Shown here piece after piece: positions 17,487 to 26,131 of a DNA stretch of 64,000 nucleotides (position 1 is the first letter of the stretch; each line of letters opens with the position of its first letter). The stretch comes from Leucobacter sp042726155 (GTDB lineage: Bacteria; Actinomycetota; Actinomycetes; Actinomycetales; Microbacteriaceae): contig NZ_JBHXHV010000001.1 of assembly GCF_042726155.1 (NCBI RefSeq), forward strand, positions 434,001 to 498,000. Direction: 5' to 3'. The notes under the pieces are model-generated. The model worked only from the letters and a program-made list of their open reading frames with translations, did not search any database and was not told the origin of the DNA. The position numbers and the translations under genes are program-made.

Positions 17487-18497
17487 ATGGCAGCGAGTAT
17501 CCGTGACGTTGCGCGTGCCGCTGGCGTCTCCGTCGGCACGGTGTCGAACGTGCTCAACCGCCCCGAAATCGTGGCCGCCACCACGGTCGAGCGAGTGACG
17601 CAGGCGATCGAACAGCTCGGCTTCGTGCGCAACGACGCGGCGCGGCAACTGCGCGCGGGCCGCAGCAGCAGCTTCGGGCTCGTCGTGCTCGACACCCGCA
17701 ACCCCTTCTTCATGGATCTCGCGCACGGCGCGCAGCGACGCGCGATCGATGACGGCTACACCGTGTTGCTCGGTGGCAGTGACGACTCGAGTCAGCGCGA
17801 GCGCAGCATTCTTGAGATGTTCGAGGAGCACCGCGTCGCCGGGGTGCTCATCTCGCCCATCGACACCGACCTCACGCAGCTCTGGAAGCTGCGCCAGGGC
17901 GGCACCCCCGTCGTGCTCGTCGACCGCGGCTCAAGCGACCGATCGTTCTCGTCGGTGTCGGTCGACGACGTCGAGGGTGGGCGCATCGCGGCCCGACACC
18001 TGCTCGAACTCGGGCGGCGGCGCATCGCATTCGTCGGCGGGCCGGTGGGCATTAAGCAGGTCTCTGACCGACTCACCGGAGCGCGTTCGGTCGTCGCGGA
18101 GGTTGCGGGCGCGACGCTCGAGGTGCGCGAGACTCGGGCGCTGAGCGTGCTCGAGGGGCGCCGGATCGCCGAGGAGATTCTCGAGCTTCCCGCCGACCGC
18201 AGGCCCGACGCGGTCTTCGCGGCGAACGACCTGCTCGCGATGGGCGTGCTGCAAGCCTTCGTGATGACGGGTTCGCTGCGGGTGCCAGAAGACGTGGCGC
18301 TGATCGGTTATGACGACATCGACTTCGCGAGCGCGGCCGTCGTACCGATCACGTCGGTGCGTCAGCCAGCGGTCGAGATCGGCGAAACCGCCGTCGGCCT
18401 GCTGCTGAAGGAGGCCCAGGCCGGCCCCGACGCGGTGCGCGAACAAATCGAGTTCACGCCCGAGCTAGTGGTGCGCGCCTCAACGGTCGCGCGCTAG
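17487..18497 (+). CDS. LacI-family regulator of the rhamnose operon
   Basis: A 336-residue LacI/GalR protein with the helix-turn-helix SIRDVARAAGVSVGTVSNVL and an effector domain with FAANDLLAMGVLQAF and ALIGYDDIDFASAAVVPIT. It is transcribed away from rhaT with two matching palindromes in between, so it most likely represses the rhamnose operon and itself, with rhamnose or a derivative as inducer. It is similar in layout to the repressor at 9382, probably by duplication. Confidence 0.87.
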   Translation: MAASIRDVARAAGVSVGTVSNVLNRPEIVAATTVERVTQAIEQLGFVRNDAARQLRAGRSSSFGLVVLDTRNPFFMDLAHGAQRRAIDDGYTVLLGGSDDSSQRERSILEMFEEHRVAGVLISPIDTDLTQLWKLRQGGTPVVLVDRGSSDRSFSSVSVDDVEGGRIAARHLLELGRRRIAFVGGPVGIKQVSDRLTGARSVVAEVAGATLEVRETRALSVLEGRRIAEEILELPADRRPDAVFAANDLLAMGVLQAFVMTGSLRVPEDVALIGYDDIDFASAAVVPITSVRQPAVEIGETAVGLLLKEAQAGPDAVREQIEFTPELVVRASTVAR

Positions 18498-18552
18498 CGC
18501 GCCCACCACCCCACCCCACCTCACCTCCCACCTCCCACCCTCGTCTGGCGAG

Positions 18553-18606
18553 CGGGGCAAGTTGTGAGGGGTGTCGCGCCCGCAACACGCGCCAAAAGTT
18601 ACCCCG
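18553..18606. repeat. Palindromic repeat family A, copy 3
   Basis: A 24-nt arm at 18553-18576 pairs imperfectly with 18583-18606 around a 6-nt loop, CGGGGCAAGTTGTG against the inverse of CCAAAAGTTACCCCG. It lies between two convergent genes, 56 bp after one stop and 73 bp from the other. It is flanked by CACC-rich (18505-18540) and GGTGGGTGGG-rich (18620-18665) tracts. Confidence 0.75.
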
Positions 18607-18678
18607 CTCCGGTGTGCGCGGGCGGGTGGGTGGGTGGGAGGGAGGGTGGTGGGGCGGTCGCGGTGGGGGAGTTGGCGG

Positions 18679-19038
18679 CTAGCCGCGGGCGGTGGCGAGC
18701 GACGGGTTGGGAGTCGCCGCCGCCGGCGTCGGGCGGGCGAGGCGGCCCGTGCGGCGCAGCCAGATCTCCATCGGGATCGTGAACAGCGGCGGGATCGACG
18801 CCGCCAGCGCGAGCAGCGCGACGAACCACGACCAGCGCAGCTTGATCGCCGCCGCGATGGTGATGATGCCGTAGGCGATGAACGCTGCGCCGTGCAGCGA
18901 TCCGAAAATGGTCACCACCATGGGCGTCGTCTCGGTGACGTACTTGAGGAACATCCCGACGAGCAGACCAGCCCACGTGAACGCCTCCACAAAAGCGATC
19001 CAGGCGTACGCGCGGCCAATTCCCGTGGGTTTCGTCAT
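18679..19038 (-). CDS. DUF3817 domain membrane protein
   Basis: A 119-residue protein with three predicted membrane helices (about residues 10-30, 40-65 and 70-90). The pattern RAYAWIAFVEAFTWAGLLVGMFLKY followed later by GSLHGAAFIAYGI is typical of the actinobacterial DUF3817 family. The family has no settled function, though related domains occur fused to transporters. It is a single gene with convergent and tandem neighbours. Confidence 0.8.
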   Translation of the reverse strand: MTKPTGIGRAYAWIAFVEAFTWAGLLVGMFLKYVTETTPMVVTIFGSLHGAAFIAYGIITIAAAIKLRWSWFVALLALAASIPPLFTIPMEIWLRRTGRLARPTPAAATPNPSLATARG

Positions 19039-19086
19039 GATCGGGAGCCTATCGGCTCGGCCTCAACGAAGCCCGAGCGTGCAAAC

Positions 19087-19872
19087 CTACGAACGGGTGT
19101 GCGCCCACACGACGGCTTGAATGCGATCGCGTACGCCGAGTTTCTGCAGCAGGTTCGAGACGTGTGTCTTGATGGTCGCCTCGCCGAGAAACAGCGCCGC
19201 CGCGATCTCGCCATTCGAGCGGCCCTCGGCGACCAGACCGAGCACCTCGCGCTCACGCTCCGTCAACCCGGCCGCCGTCATCGCGGCGTATGCGGCGGCT
19301 GAGTCGGGGGACGAACGCGGGACGGTGCCGGGCGCCGCGCTGGGCACCGTCGTCGCTTCGGGGGCCGGTGCTGATGCTGACACCGGTGCTGACGCTGACC
19401 CCTGCTCACCTACAGGCGCGGGATCGCGTGTGCTCCTGCGTTCCCTGTCGCGATCCGCCGCCACCCGCTCGATCACCGCGCGGGTCACGTCTGGCCCGAG
19501 CAGCGCATTGCCCGCCGCGAGTGAGTGCACTGCGTCGATCAGCTGTTCGGCCCGCGAGGTCTTGAGCAAGAATCCGCTCACACCGGCGGCCAGCGCATCG
19601 AACAGGTACTGCTCGTGCCCGAAGGTGGTCAGCACGAGCACGGCCGCGTCGTCGTTCGCGGCCAGGATGCGCCGCGAGGCATCGATGCCGTTGAGCACCG
19701 GCATCTCGACGTCCATGCAGATCACGTCGGGCCGCAGTTCCGCGGCGAGGGCGACCGCGAGCTCGCCGTTCTCGGCCTCGCCGACGACCTCGATGTCGGG
19801 CTCCGACTCCAGAATGATGCGAAAGCCGGAGCGCACGAGCGCCTGATCATCGACCAGTAGTACGCGAATCAT
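19087..19872 (-). CDS. NarL/FixJ-type response regulator
   Basis: A 261-residue regulator. The receiver domain (residues 1-120) has the acidic pair D8-D9, the phospho-acceptor D54 in ICMDVEMPV and the conserved lysine in FLLKTS. The C-terminal LuxR-type helix-turn-helix is LTEREREVLGLVAEGRSNGEIA. Between them lies an unusually long, Ser/Ala/Pro-rich linker (about residues 150-190), so the protein is some 40 residues longer than usual. Its start overlaps the kinase stop (ATGA), so it is the partner of that kinase. Confidence 0.9.
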   Translation of the reverse strand: MIRVLLVDDQALVRSGFRIILESEPDIEVVGEAENGELAVALAAELRPDVICMDVEMPVLNGIDASRRILAANDDAAVLVLTTFGHEQYLFDALAAGVSGFLLKTSRAEQLIDAVHSLAAGNALLGPDVTRAVIERVAADRDRERRSTRDPAPVGEQGSASAPVSASAPAPEATTVPSAAPGTVPRSSPDSAAAYAAMTAAGLTEREREVLGLVAEGRSNGEIAAALFLGEATIKTHVSNLLQKLGVRDRIQAVVWAHTRS

Positions 19873-21221
19873 GCGAGCCTCTCGGGGTGTGGGGTCAGCG
19901 CGGCGTGCGCGAGTGCGGGCAGCGGGCCGATGTTGGCGCTGCCGGATGCGCTCGAGGTCGAAGCGCCGGATGCGCTCGGCACGCTCGCGCGCACCATGAA
20001 TCCGCCCCGCTCGCGGCGGCCGGCGCTGACCGTGCCTCCCACGGCGCCGATCCGCTCGCGCATGCCGCGCAGCCCGAGCCCCGAGCCGGCAACTCGGGGC
20101 GCCAGCCCCTGCCGCACTCCGTCATCGGTGATCTCCACCTCGACGGCGTCGGGGCCGAATCGCAGCCGCACCTCGGCTGCGGCGCCTCGGCCGGCGTGCT
20201 TGCGCACGTTCGTCAAGGCCTCCTGCACCACGCGATACAGGGCGACATCGATCAGCATTGGCACGGGCCGCGGCGTGCCGGCCACGATCAGGGTCGCCGG
20301 GGTGCCAGAACTCTGCGACTCGATAACGAGCGTGGACAGGTTCGCGACGCCGATGGTCGACGGCGCCGACGCATCTTTCGCGGGATCGCGCAGCGTGCCG
20401 ACGAGCGCGCGTAGTTCGTCGACCGCGGTCGCTGCGCTCTCCTCGACGACTTGAAGGGCGGCCGCTGCCCGCTCCGGGTCCCGTTCAATACTGCGCCGGG
20501 CCGCGCCCGCCTGGATGCCCATGACCGACACGTGGTGCGCCACGACGTCGTGCAGCTCCCGCGCGATCGCGAGCCGGTCGAGTGCGACGGCCTGAGCTGC
20601 GCTGGTCTGCCGTTCGAGTTCGAGTTCGCGCCCCTGGGCTTCGAGCTGCGCCTGCGAGCGGGCAGCGCGCCACGACCGTTCGCCGAAGAAGTAGGCGCCC
20701 GCGAAGTAGAGCAGGTTCGTGATGATCTGGATCACGGCGTACGTCGCGAACGCCGAGAAGATGCCCGACCGTGAGAAGCCGGGGAATGCGTCCTCTTCCG
20801 AGGAGGCGATAATCAGCGTGACCACGAGCCACGAGATCATGCCAACCCCGATACCAATGCGCGCCCACACGGCGAGCGCCCGCCGTCGCTCCCACGCGCC
20901 AACGGTGTAGAGCGCGCAAAACAGGGTCATGTTGATGATGAGGACTTCTGGCACGCCGAACTGGCCACAAATGACGAATCCGATTGCGACCGCGAGCGCC
21001 ACCGGAACAGGATATTTCCGGCGCAGCGCGAGTGGCAGTGTCGCGAGCCCCAGCCCGAGAATGCACACCCAGAGCGGCGCGGGCTCCGGGTACACGCCGG
21101 TCCTCGAATACAGCAGTGCCGTGGTGACTGAGGCCAGTGCGAACAGCAGGGCGAGACCGAGGTCGGCCCGGTAGCCGGTGCGGTCGGGGCTGGGCCGACT
21201 CCACGCTGCTGCTTCTTGCAT
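19869..21221 (-). CDS. DesK/LiaS-type sensor histidine kinase
   Basis: A 450-residue kinase if the ATG at 21221 is used; an upstream ATG at 21248 adds nine residues. Five to six N-terminal membrane helices precede a coiled-coil and the HisKA_3 phospho-acceptor ARELHDVVAHHVSVMGIQ. The HATPase domain follows with TNVRKHA and GSGLGLRGMRERIGAVGG. It forms a two-component system with the downstream regulator. The divergent ABC exporter genes at 21405-23470 are likely targets or a sensing partner, as is common for NatAB- or Bce-like modules. Confidence 0.88.
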   Translation of the reverse strand: MQEAAAWSRPSPDRTGYRADLGLALLFALASVTTALLYSRTGVYPEPAPLWVCILGLGLATLPLALRRKYPVPVALAVAIGFVICGQFGVPEVLIINMTLFCALYTVGAWERRRALAVWARIGIGVGMISWLVVTLIIASSEEDAFPGFSRSGIFSAFATYAVIQIITNLLYFAGAYFFGERSWRAARSQAQLEAQGRELELERQTSAAQAVALDRLAIARELHDVVAHHVSVMGIQAGAARRSIERDPERAAAALQVVEESAATAVDELRALVGTLRDPAKDASAPSTIGVANLSTLVIESQSSGTPATLIVAGTPRPVPMLIDVALYRVVQEALTNVRKHAGRGAAAEVRLRFGPDAVEVEITDDGVRQGLAPRVAGSGLGLRGMRERIGAVGGTVSAGRRERGGFMVRASVPSASGASTSSASGSANIGPLPALAHAALTPHPERLA

Positions 21222-21274
21222 GACCCCAGCGTAGAGCGCGCGACCCAACGAGCGCTTCCGCCGAGCGGGGGAGT

Positions 21275-21338
21275 AGCTCAGCTCAGCTCAGTTCATCTCA
21301 TCTCAGCCCAGTTCAACTCAGTTCATCTCAGCTCATCC
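21275..21338. repeat. Degenerate CTCAG-type tandem repeat
   Basis: About twelve copies of a five-base unit (CTCAG, TTCAT, CTCAT, TTCAA) run through the divergent promoter region between the kinase and the ABC transporter genes. The block is bracketed by two near-identical G-rich decamers (GCGGGGGAG at about 21265 and 21341). Confidence 0.7.
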
Positions 21339-21404
21339 CTGCGGGGGAGGCGACCGGCGCCCGCAAGACGTCAAGCTGGTACCCAACGACAGAAGGGGAT
21401 CGAG

Positions 21405-22310
21405 ATGATCGACATCGCAGGCGTCTCACGCAGCTTCGGCGACCGACGCGTGCTCGACAACGTGAGTTTCGCGGTCGAGGGCGGGCGCATGACCGGCTTC
21501 GTCGGCGGCAACGGCGCGGGCAAAACCACGACCATGCGCATCATCCTCGGTGTGCTCTCGGCCGACGCTGGCACCGTGAGCTTGGACGGCTCACCGCTCA
21601 CCGCCGCCGACCGCGCGCGCTTCGGATATATGCCAGAAGAGCGCGGGCTCTACCCCAAAATGCAGGTGCTCGAACAGCTCGTCTACCTCGGGCGGCTCCA
21701 CGGCATGAGCGCCGCCGCGGCCAAGAAGTCGGCCGCAGCTCTCATCGAACGCCTCGGCCTCGGCGAGCGCGGCAGCGACACTCTCGAAAGCCTGTCGCTG
21801 GGTAACCAGCAGCGCGCCCAGATCGCGGCAGCGCTGGTGCACGAGCCGTCGGCCCTGGTGCTCGACGAGCCGTTCTCAGGGCTCGACCCGATGGCCGTCG
21901 AGGTCGTGCTCGGGGTGCTGCGCGATTACGCCGCGCAGGGCGCCCCGGTGCTCTTCTCCTCACACCAGCTCGACATTGTGGAGCGGCTCTGCGACGACGT
22001 CGTGGTGATCGGCGGTGGCAAGATCCTCGCCTCGGGTTCGCGCGAAAATCTGCGCGCCGAGCACTCGGGCGACAGTTACGAACTCGAACTCGCTGGCGCC
22101 GCAGCCGATGCCGGCTGGGTGCGCGAGCAGCCGGGCGTCGAGGTCACGCACCTCGACGGCGGTTTTGCTCGCTTCGATGCGCCCGACCCGGTGAGCGCGC
22201 AGGCCGTGCTCTCGCGCGCTGTGCAGGAAGCGCCCGCGGGCGTCTCGGTGCGCCGCTTCGCCCCCATCACCCCATCACTGGCTCAGATCTTCAAGGAGGT
22301 CGTGCGATGA
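21405..22310 (+). CDS. ABC transporter ATP-binding protein (NatA-like)
   Basis: A 301-residue ATPase. Walker A is GGNGAGKTT, the signature is the variant LSLGNQQRAQIAAAL, and Walker B is ALVLDEPFSGLDP. A C-terminal DUF4162-like domain (about residues 220-300) is present, as in NatA and related export ATPases. The start is the ATG at 21405 behind AGAAGGGG; a longer frame from 21216 would translate the tandem repeat and is not supported. It is coupled to the next permease by an ATGA overlap. Confidence 0.9.
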   Translation: MIDIAGVSRSFGDRRVLDNVSFAVEGGRMTGFVGGNGAGKTTTMRIILGVLSADAGTVSLDGSPLTAADRARFGYMPEERGLYPKMQVLEQLVYLGRLHGMSAAAAKKSAAALIERLGLGERGSDTLESLSLGNQQRAQIAAALVHEPSALVLDEPFSGLDPMAVEVVLGVLRDYAAQGAPVLFSSHQLDIVERLCDDVVVIGGGKILASGSRENLRAEHSGDSYELELAGAAADAGWVREQPGVEVTHLDGGFARFDAPDPVSAQAVLSRAVQEAPAGVSVRRFAPITPSLAQIFKEVVR

Positions 22311-23470
22311 CCGCCCCCACCACTCCAACGGTGCCCAGCTCCCCGAAGACGCCCGGCGCCCCGCGATCCACGTCGCGTCCGATCACCGGCGCGCAGGGCG
22401 CGTGGCTCGTCGCCGAGCGCGAGATCACAACGAAGTTGCGCAGCAAGGCGTTTTTGATTTCGACCGGCGTGCTCCTGCTGCTCGTGCTGGGCTCGGTCGT
22501 CTTCAGCGGCTTCATGGCGAGCAAGGGTGGCTTCCAGAGCGATACGAAGGTCGTCGCCGTCGGAGCCGCGACCGAGCTGGTGCAGCCACTTGACGGCAAC
22601 GGCTTCGAAGTAACCGAGGCGCCGGATCGCGCAGCCGCCGAGCAGGCAGTGCGTGATGGCGACGTCGAAGCCGCGGTGGTACCCGGCGGCGACACCGCTG
22701 TTGACCTGACCGTGCTCGCGAACGACAGCGCGCCGACCGGGTTGCTGCAGGCGCTCTCGGCAGCCCCAACGGTCGAGCTGCTCGAACCGATGACGGATAA
22801 TCCGTTCCTGGCATATATCATCGCGATCGCGTTCGGCGTCGTCTTCATGATGAGCGCCATCACCTTCGGTACGACCATCGCGCAGAGCGTAGTCGAAGAG
22901 AAGCAGACCCGCATCGTTGAGATTCTGCTCGCGACCGTGTCGGCGCGCACGATGCTCGCGGGCAAGATCCTCGGCAATAGCATTCTGGCGCTGGCTCAGG
23001 TCGTGGCTATCGCTGCCCTGTCGTCGGTGGGCATGCTCGCGACCGGACAAGATCTGTTGCTCGGCGAGCTGGGAACGGCGCTGATCTGGTTCGGCATCCT
23101 GTTCGCGTTCGGGTTCGTGTTGCTCGCAGGCTTGTACGCCGCGCTCGCCGCGCTCGTGTCGCGGCAGGAGGACATCGGGTCGGTCACGAGCCCCGTCATG
23201 ATGCTGGTGATGCTGCCCTACGTCGGTGTCATCGTGTTCTACGACAATCCCACGGTGCTCGCGGTGATGAGCTACCTGCCGTTCTCGGCCCCGGTGGGTA
23301 TGCCGATGCGGCTATATCTCGGAACCGCCGAGTGGTGGGAGCCGTTCGCCTCGCTCGGAATCCTCATCGTCTCGATTGCAATCGTGATTACGATCGGCTC
23401 GCGCATCTACAGCAACTCCATTCTGCGCACGGGAGTGCGCGTGAAGCTGAGCGAAGCGCTCAAGGGATAG
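22307..23470 (+). CDS. ABC-2 type permease (NatB-like)
   Basis: A 387-residue permease. After a polar Pro/Thr-rich N-terminus there is one membrane helix (about residues 47-70), a large extracellular domain to about residue 160, then five to six helices, the ABC2_membrane_3 layout. The VEEKQTRIVEILLATVSARTMLAGKILGN segment is the family signature. With the ATPase it should export Na+, a peptide or a lipid-like compound. The substrate is not evident, though the adjacent two-component system suggests stress-responsive export. Confidence 0.88.
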   Translation: MTAPTTPTVPSSPKTPGAPRSTSRPITGAQGAWLVAEREITTKLRSKAFLISTGVLLLLVLGSVVFSGFMASKGGFQSDTKVVAVGAATELVQPLDGNGFEVTEAPDRAAAEQAVRDGDVEAAVVPGGDTAVDLTVLANDSAPTGLLQALSAAPTVELLEPMTDNPFLAYIIAIAFGVVFMMSAITFGTTIAQSVVEEKQTRIVEILLATVSARTMLAGKILGNSILALAQVVAIAALSSVGMLATGQDLLLGELGTALIWFGILFAFGFVLLAGLYAALAALVSRQEDIGSVTSPVMMLVMLPYVGVIVFYDNPTVLAVMSYLPFSAPVGMPMRLYLGTAEWWEPFASLGILIVSIAIVITIGSRIYSNSILRTGVRVKLSEALKG

Positions 23471-23512
23471 CTCGGCAGTCGATCGGGCAAGATCCAAAAT
23501 CGATTCGGGATC

Positions 23513-23542
23513 AGCGGCCCGGGGCTCACGCCCCGGGCCGCT
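23513..23542 (+). terminator. Intrinsic terminator hairpin
   Basis: AGCGGCCCGGGG (23513-23524) pairs perfectly over 12 bp with 23531-23542 around a 6-nt loop, 43 bp after the permease stop. TCTTCGT follows instead of a clean T-run. Confidence 0.75.
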
Positions 23543-23569
23543 CTTCGTGGTTACGATTACGATGAAGCC

Positions 23570-23971
23570 ATGGCCCTCGACATCGATTGGAATGCGTTGC
23601 AGGCGGCCGCCCTCGCCGCAGCCGAGCACGCGTACGCTCCCTATTCGAAGTATGCGGTCGGCTGTGCGGCCCTCGTCGACGATGGCCGCGTGATCGTCGG
23701 CTGCAACGTCGAAAACGCGAGCTACGGGGTGACACTCTGCGCCGAGTGCGCGATGATCGGCCAATTGCATCTCGGTGGCGGCGGTCGCCTCATCGCGTTC
23801 GTCTGCGTCGGGAACGGGCAACCAGTGACGCCGTGCGGGCGCTGCCGACAGTTGCTCTCGGAGGCTGCGGCCCCCGGCATGCTGCTCAAAACGCCGAGCG
23901 GATTCTGCACCATCGAGCAGATTTTGCCCGAAAGTTTCGGGTCAGCCGCCCTCGGAACCAACTCCCGCTAG
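23570..23971 (+). CDS. cdd: Cytidine deaminase
   Basis: A 133-residue tetramer-type cytidine deaminase. Zinc ligands are visible in CAECAMI and PCGRCRQL, with the catalytic Glu in CAE. APYSKYAVGCA and NVENASYGVTLCAE are the usual substrate-binding blocks. It converts cytidine and deoxycytidine to uridine forms in pyrimidine salvage. It stands alone after a terminator; the MFS gene begins 31 bp downstream. Confidence 0.95.
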   Translation: MALDIDWNALQAAALAAAEHAYAPYSKYAVGCAALVDDGRVIVGCNVENASYGVTLCAECAMIGQLHLGGGGRLIAFVCVGNGQPVTPCGRCRQLLSEAAAPGMLLKTPSGFCTIEQILPESFGSAALGTNSR

Positions 23972-24002
23972 CAATGTCCGAGGCGCGGAGTAGTCTTCTC
24001 GA

Positions 24003-25514
24003 GTGAGTACCAATACCCCCGCTGCCCCGAAGCCCGAGATTCGCCCCTGGCCCGCCCTGTGGTCGCTGGTGCTCGGCTTCTTCATGATCCTCGTCGACAC
24101 CACCATCGTGTCGGTTGCGAACCCGTCCATCATGGAGGGGCTCGGCACCACGATGGTCGCGACGCTGTGGGCGACGAGCGCGTATCTGCTCGCGTACGCC
24201 GTGCCGCTGCTCATTACGGGCCGTCTCGGCGACCGGTTCGGGCCGCGCCGTATCTACCTCATCGGTCTGACCGTCTTCACGCTCTCGTCGCTGGCCTGCG
24301 GCCTGTCGGGCACGATTGAGGCGCTGATTATCGCCCGCGTCTTCCAGGGGCTCGGCGCCGCGCTCATGACGCCGCAGACGATGGCGGTCATTACGCGCAT
24401 TTTCCCGCCCCGCAACCGCGGCTCGGCGATGGCCGTGTGGGGCGTCACGGCTGGCGTCGCGACCCTCGTCGGCCCGATTCTCGGCGGCGTGCTGCTCGAC
24501 GGCTTTGGCTGGGAGTGGATCTTCTTCATCAACGTGCCCGTTGGCGTGGTCGGCTTCATTCTCGCGCTGCGCTTCGTGCCGAAGCTTGAGACGCACGCGC
24601 ACCGCTTCGACTGGATCGGCGTGCTGCTCAGCGCGGCCGGCATGTTCATGGTCGTCTTCGGCATTCAAGAGGGCGAGAGCTACGACTGGGGCCAGATCTG
24701 GGGTCCGATCTCGGTGTGGAGCCTCATCATCGTTGGCGCGCTCGTGCTGGTGCTGTTCGTCTTCTGGCAGCGCGTGCAGCGCGGTGAACCGTTGCTGCCA
24801 CTTGAGGTGTTCCGCGACCGCAACTTCTCGGTCGGCACCGGCACGATCACGACTGTCGGCCTCGCCGTCACGAGCATGGGCCTGCCGCTGATGTTCTACT
24901 TCCAGCTCGTGCGCGGCATGACGCCGACGCAGTCGGCGCTGATGCTCGTGCCGATGGCGCTGCTCTCGGCGGGCCTTGCGCGACCGGTCGGCCTGCTCAT
25001 CGACCGCACCGACCCGCGTCGCATCGCGACGTTCGGCCTCACGCTGGTCGCCGTCGGCATGCTGCTCTACTACTTCCTCCTCACACCAGACATGCCGCTC
25101 TGGGTGCTGCTCGTGCCGAGCGCGGTGCTGGGCGTCGCGAATGCCTGCATGTGGGGCCCGCTCGCGTCGATCACGACGTTCAGCCTGCCGCCGCACCTCG
25201 CTGGCGCCGGGTCCGGCGTCTACAACACGTCCCGCCAGGTCGGCGCCGTGCTTGGTTCTGCGGCGATCGCCGCCCTGATGCAGGCGCGCATCACCGCCGA
25301 GCTCGGCGGCGCAGCCGGGGGAGCGGGTGCTGGCGAGGCCGGTATGAGCGGCCAGCTGCCAGAGGTTGCTCGCGAGGGCTTCTCGACGGCAATGGGCCAG
25401 TCGCTGCTGCTGCCCGTCGCGGCGATCGTCGTCGGCGCGATCATCTCGCTCTGGTTCGGGCGCCGCCCGGCCAAGACCAACACCAACCCCATCGAGGTGC
25501 CGGTCGAGGCCTGA
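24003..25514 (+). CDS. DHA2-family MFS drug exporter
   Basis: A 503-residue transporter starting at GTG, with 14 expected membrane helices. The motif D/R segment LITGRLGDRFGPRRIYLIG and motif C-type GVTAGVATLVGPILGGVLLDGFGWEWIFFINVP mark the EmrB/QacA (DHA2) family of proton-driven multidrug exporters. The C-terminal loop is Gly/Ala-rich. No regulator is adjacent, so the substrate is open. Confidence 0.9.
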   Translation: MSTNTPAAPKPEIRPWPALWSLVLGFFMILVDTTIVSVANPSIMEGLGTTMVATLWATSAYLLAYAVPLLITGRLGDRFGPRRIYLIGLTVFTLSSLACGLSGTIEALIIARVFQGLGAALMTPQTMAVITRIFPPRNRGSAMAVWGVTAGVATLVGPILGGVLLDGFGWEWIFFINVPVGVVGFILALRFVPKLETHAHRFDWIGVLLSAAGMFMVVFGIQEGESYDWGQIWGPISVWSLIIVGALVLVLFVFWQRVQRGEPLLPLEVFRDRNFSVGTGTITTVGLAVTSMGLPLMFYFQLVRGMTPTQSALMLVPMALLSAGLARPVGLLIDRTDPRRIATFGLTLVAVGMLLYYFLLTPDMPLWVLLVPSAVLGVANACMWGPLASITTFSLPPHLAGAGSGVYNTSRQVGAVLGSAAIAALMQARITAELGGAAGGAGAGEAGMSGQLPEVAREGFSTAMGQSLLLPVAAIVVGAIISLWFGRRPAKTNTNPIEVPVEA

Positions 25515-25629
25515 GCGCTGAGCTAGCTCGGCCTGAACTGGCTCAGCCCCGAGCTGGTTCGGTCCTCGAGCCGGCTCACGCTCCGCCTCGCGGCCCGTCG
25601 CAAGCCCCACTACTGAAAGGCTCACGAAC

Positions 25630-25947
25630 ATGATCCTCGCATTCTCCGTCGCCCCGTCGGGCACCGGCAACGCCTCAGTCTCAGACGCCGTCGCCGAGGC
25701 GGTGAAGGTCGTGCGCGCCTCGGGCCTGCCGCACCGCACCTCGTCGATGTTCACCGAGATCGAGGGCGAGTGGCACGAGGTTTTCGACGTCGTCAAGCGA
25801 GCCACCGAGGCGGTGCTGCCGTTCGGCTCCCGCGTCTCTCTCGTGATGAAGGCCGACATCCGCCCGGGTTTCACGGGCGAGCTCGACGGGAAGCTGGAGC
25901 GGTTGGAGAAGGCTATCGAGGAGCCGAGCACATCGCAGACTGCCTAG
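25630..25947 (+). CDS. MTH1187-family thiamine-binding protein
   Basis: A 105-residue protein of the MTH1187/YkoF-like (DUF77) family: MILAFSVAPSG at the start, SGLPHRTSSMFTEIEGEW in the middle and SRVSLVMKADIRPG later. Members bind thiamine or its pyrimidine moiety. The last 15 residues (after GKLERLEK) are not the usual family end. A fragment at 28086-28125 encodes GKLERSEAVLEA followed by a stop, which looks like the original terminus, displaced by an insertion. Confidence 0.85.
   Translation: MILAFSVAPSGTGNASVSDAVAEAVKVVRASGLPHRTSSMFTEIEGEWHEVFDVVKRATEAVLPFGSRVSLVMKADIRPGFTGELDGKLERLEKAIEEPSTSQTA
25887..25908. repeat. Direct repeat, left copy, bounding the TetR/ADH segment
   Basis: CGGGAAGCTGGAGCGGT at 25887-25903 recurs exactly at 28086-28102; one mismatch then GGAG extends the match. 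The copies lie 2,199 bp apart and enclose the TetR and alcohol dehydrogenase genes. Confidence 0.7.
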
Positions 25948-26131
25948 GTCCCTCGACGGCGTGATGCTGGCGAGCGCCGAATCCTTTCGAATCAACGCGA
26001 AGCCTAGATTGTCCGCCAACGTGGAGTTGCACCGAGTGTTCAATTGCTGCTCGGTGTGCCGTCCACCGGGTCGATGGGTGTGCATCATTCGCGGCTGAAT
26101 TGCGCAGTACGCACGGCGTTGGGTACTGCGC

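Noticed and set aside
21262..21340. Possible tRNA, because GGGGGAGTAGCTCAG resembles a tRNA 5' end and D-arm
   Set aside because: The stretch continues as a pentameric repeat. There is no anticodon stem, no GGTTCGAATCC-type T-arm and no matching 3' acceptor.
23886..25931. A 681-codon open frame on the minus strand opposite the MFS transporter
   Set aside because: Composition is Arg/His/Asp-rich with no domain, and the plus strand carries a clear transporter. It is a GC-driven shadow frame.
25948..26131. Possible short gene between the thiamine-binding-type gene and TetR
   Set aside because: Frames here lack start signals and resemblance to any family; the region is probably part of the inserted segment.
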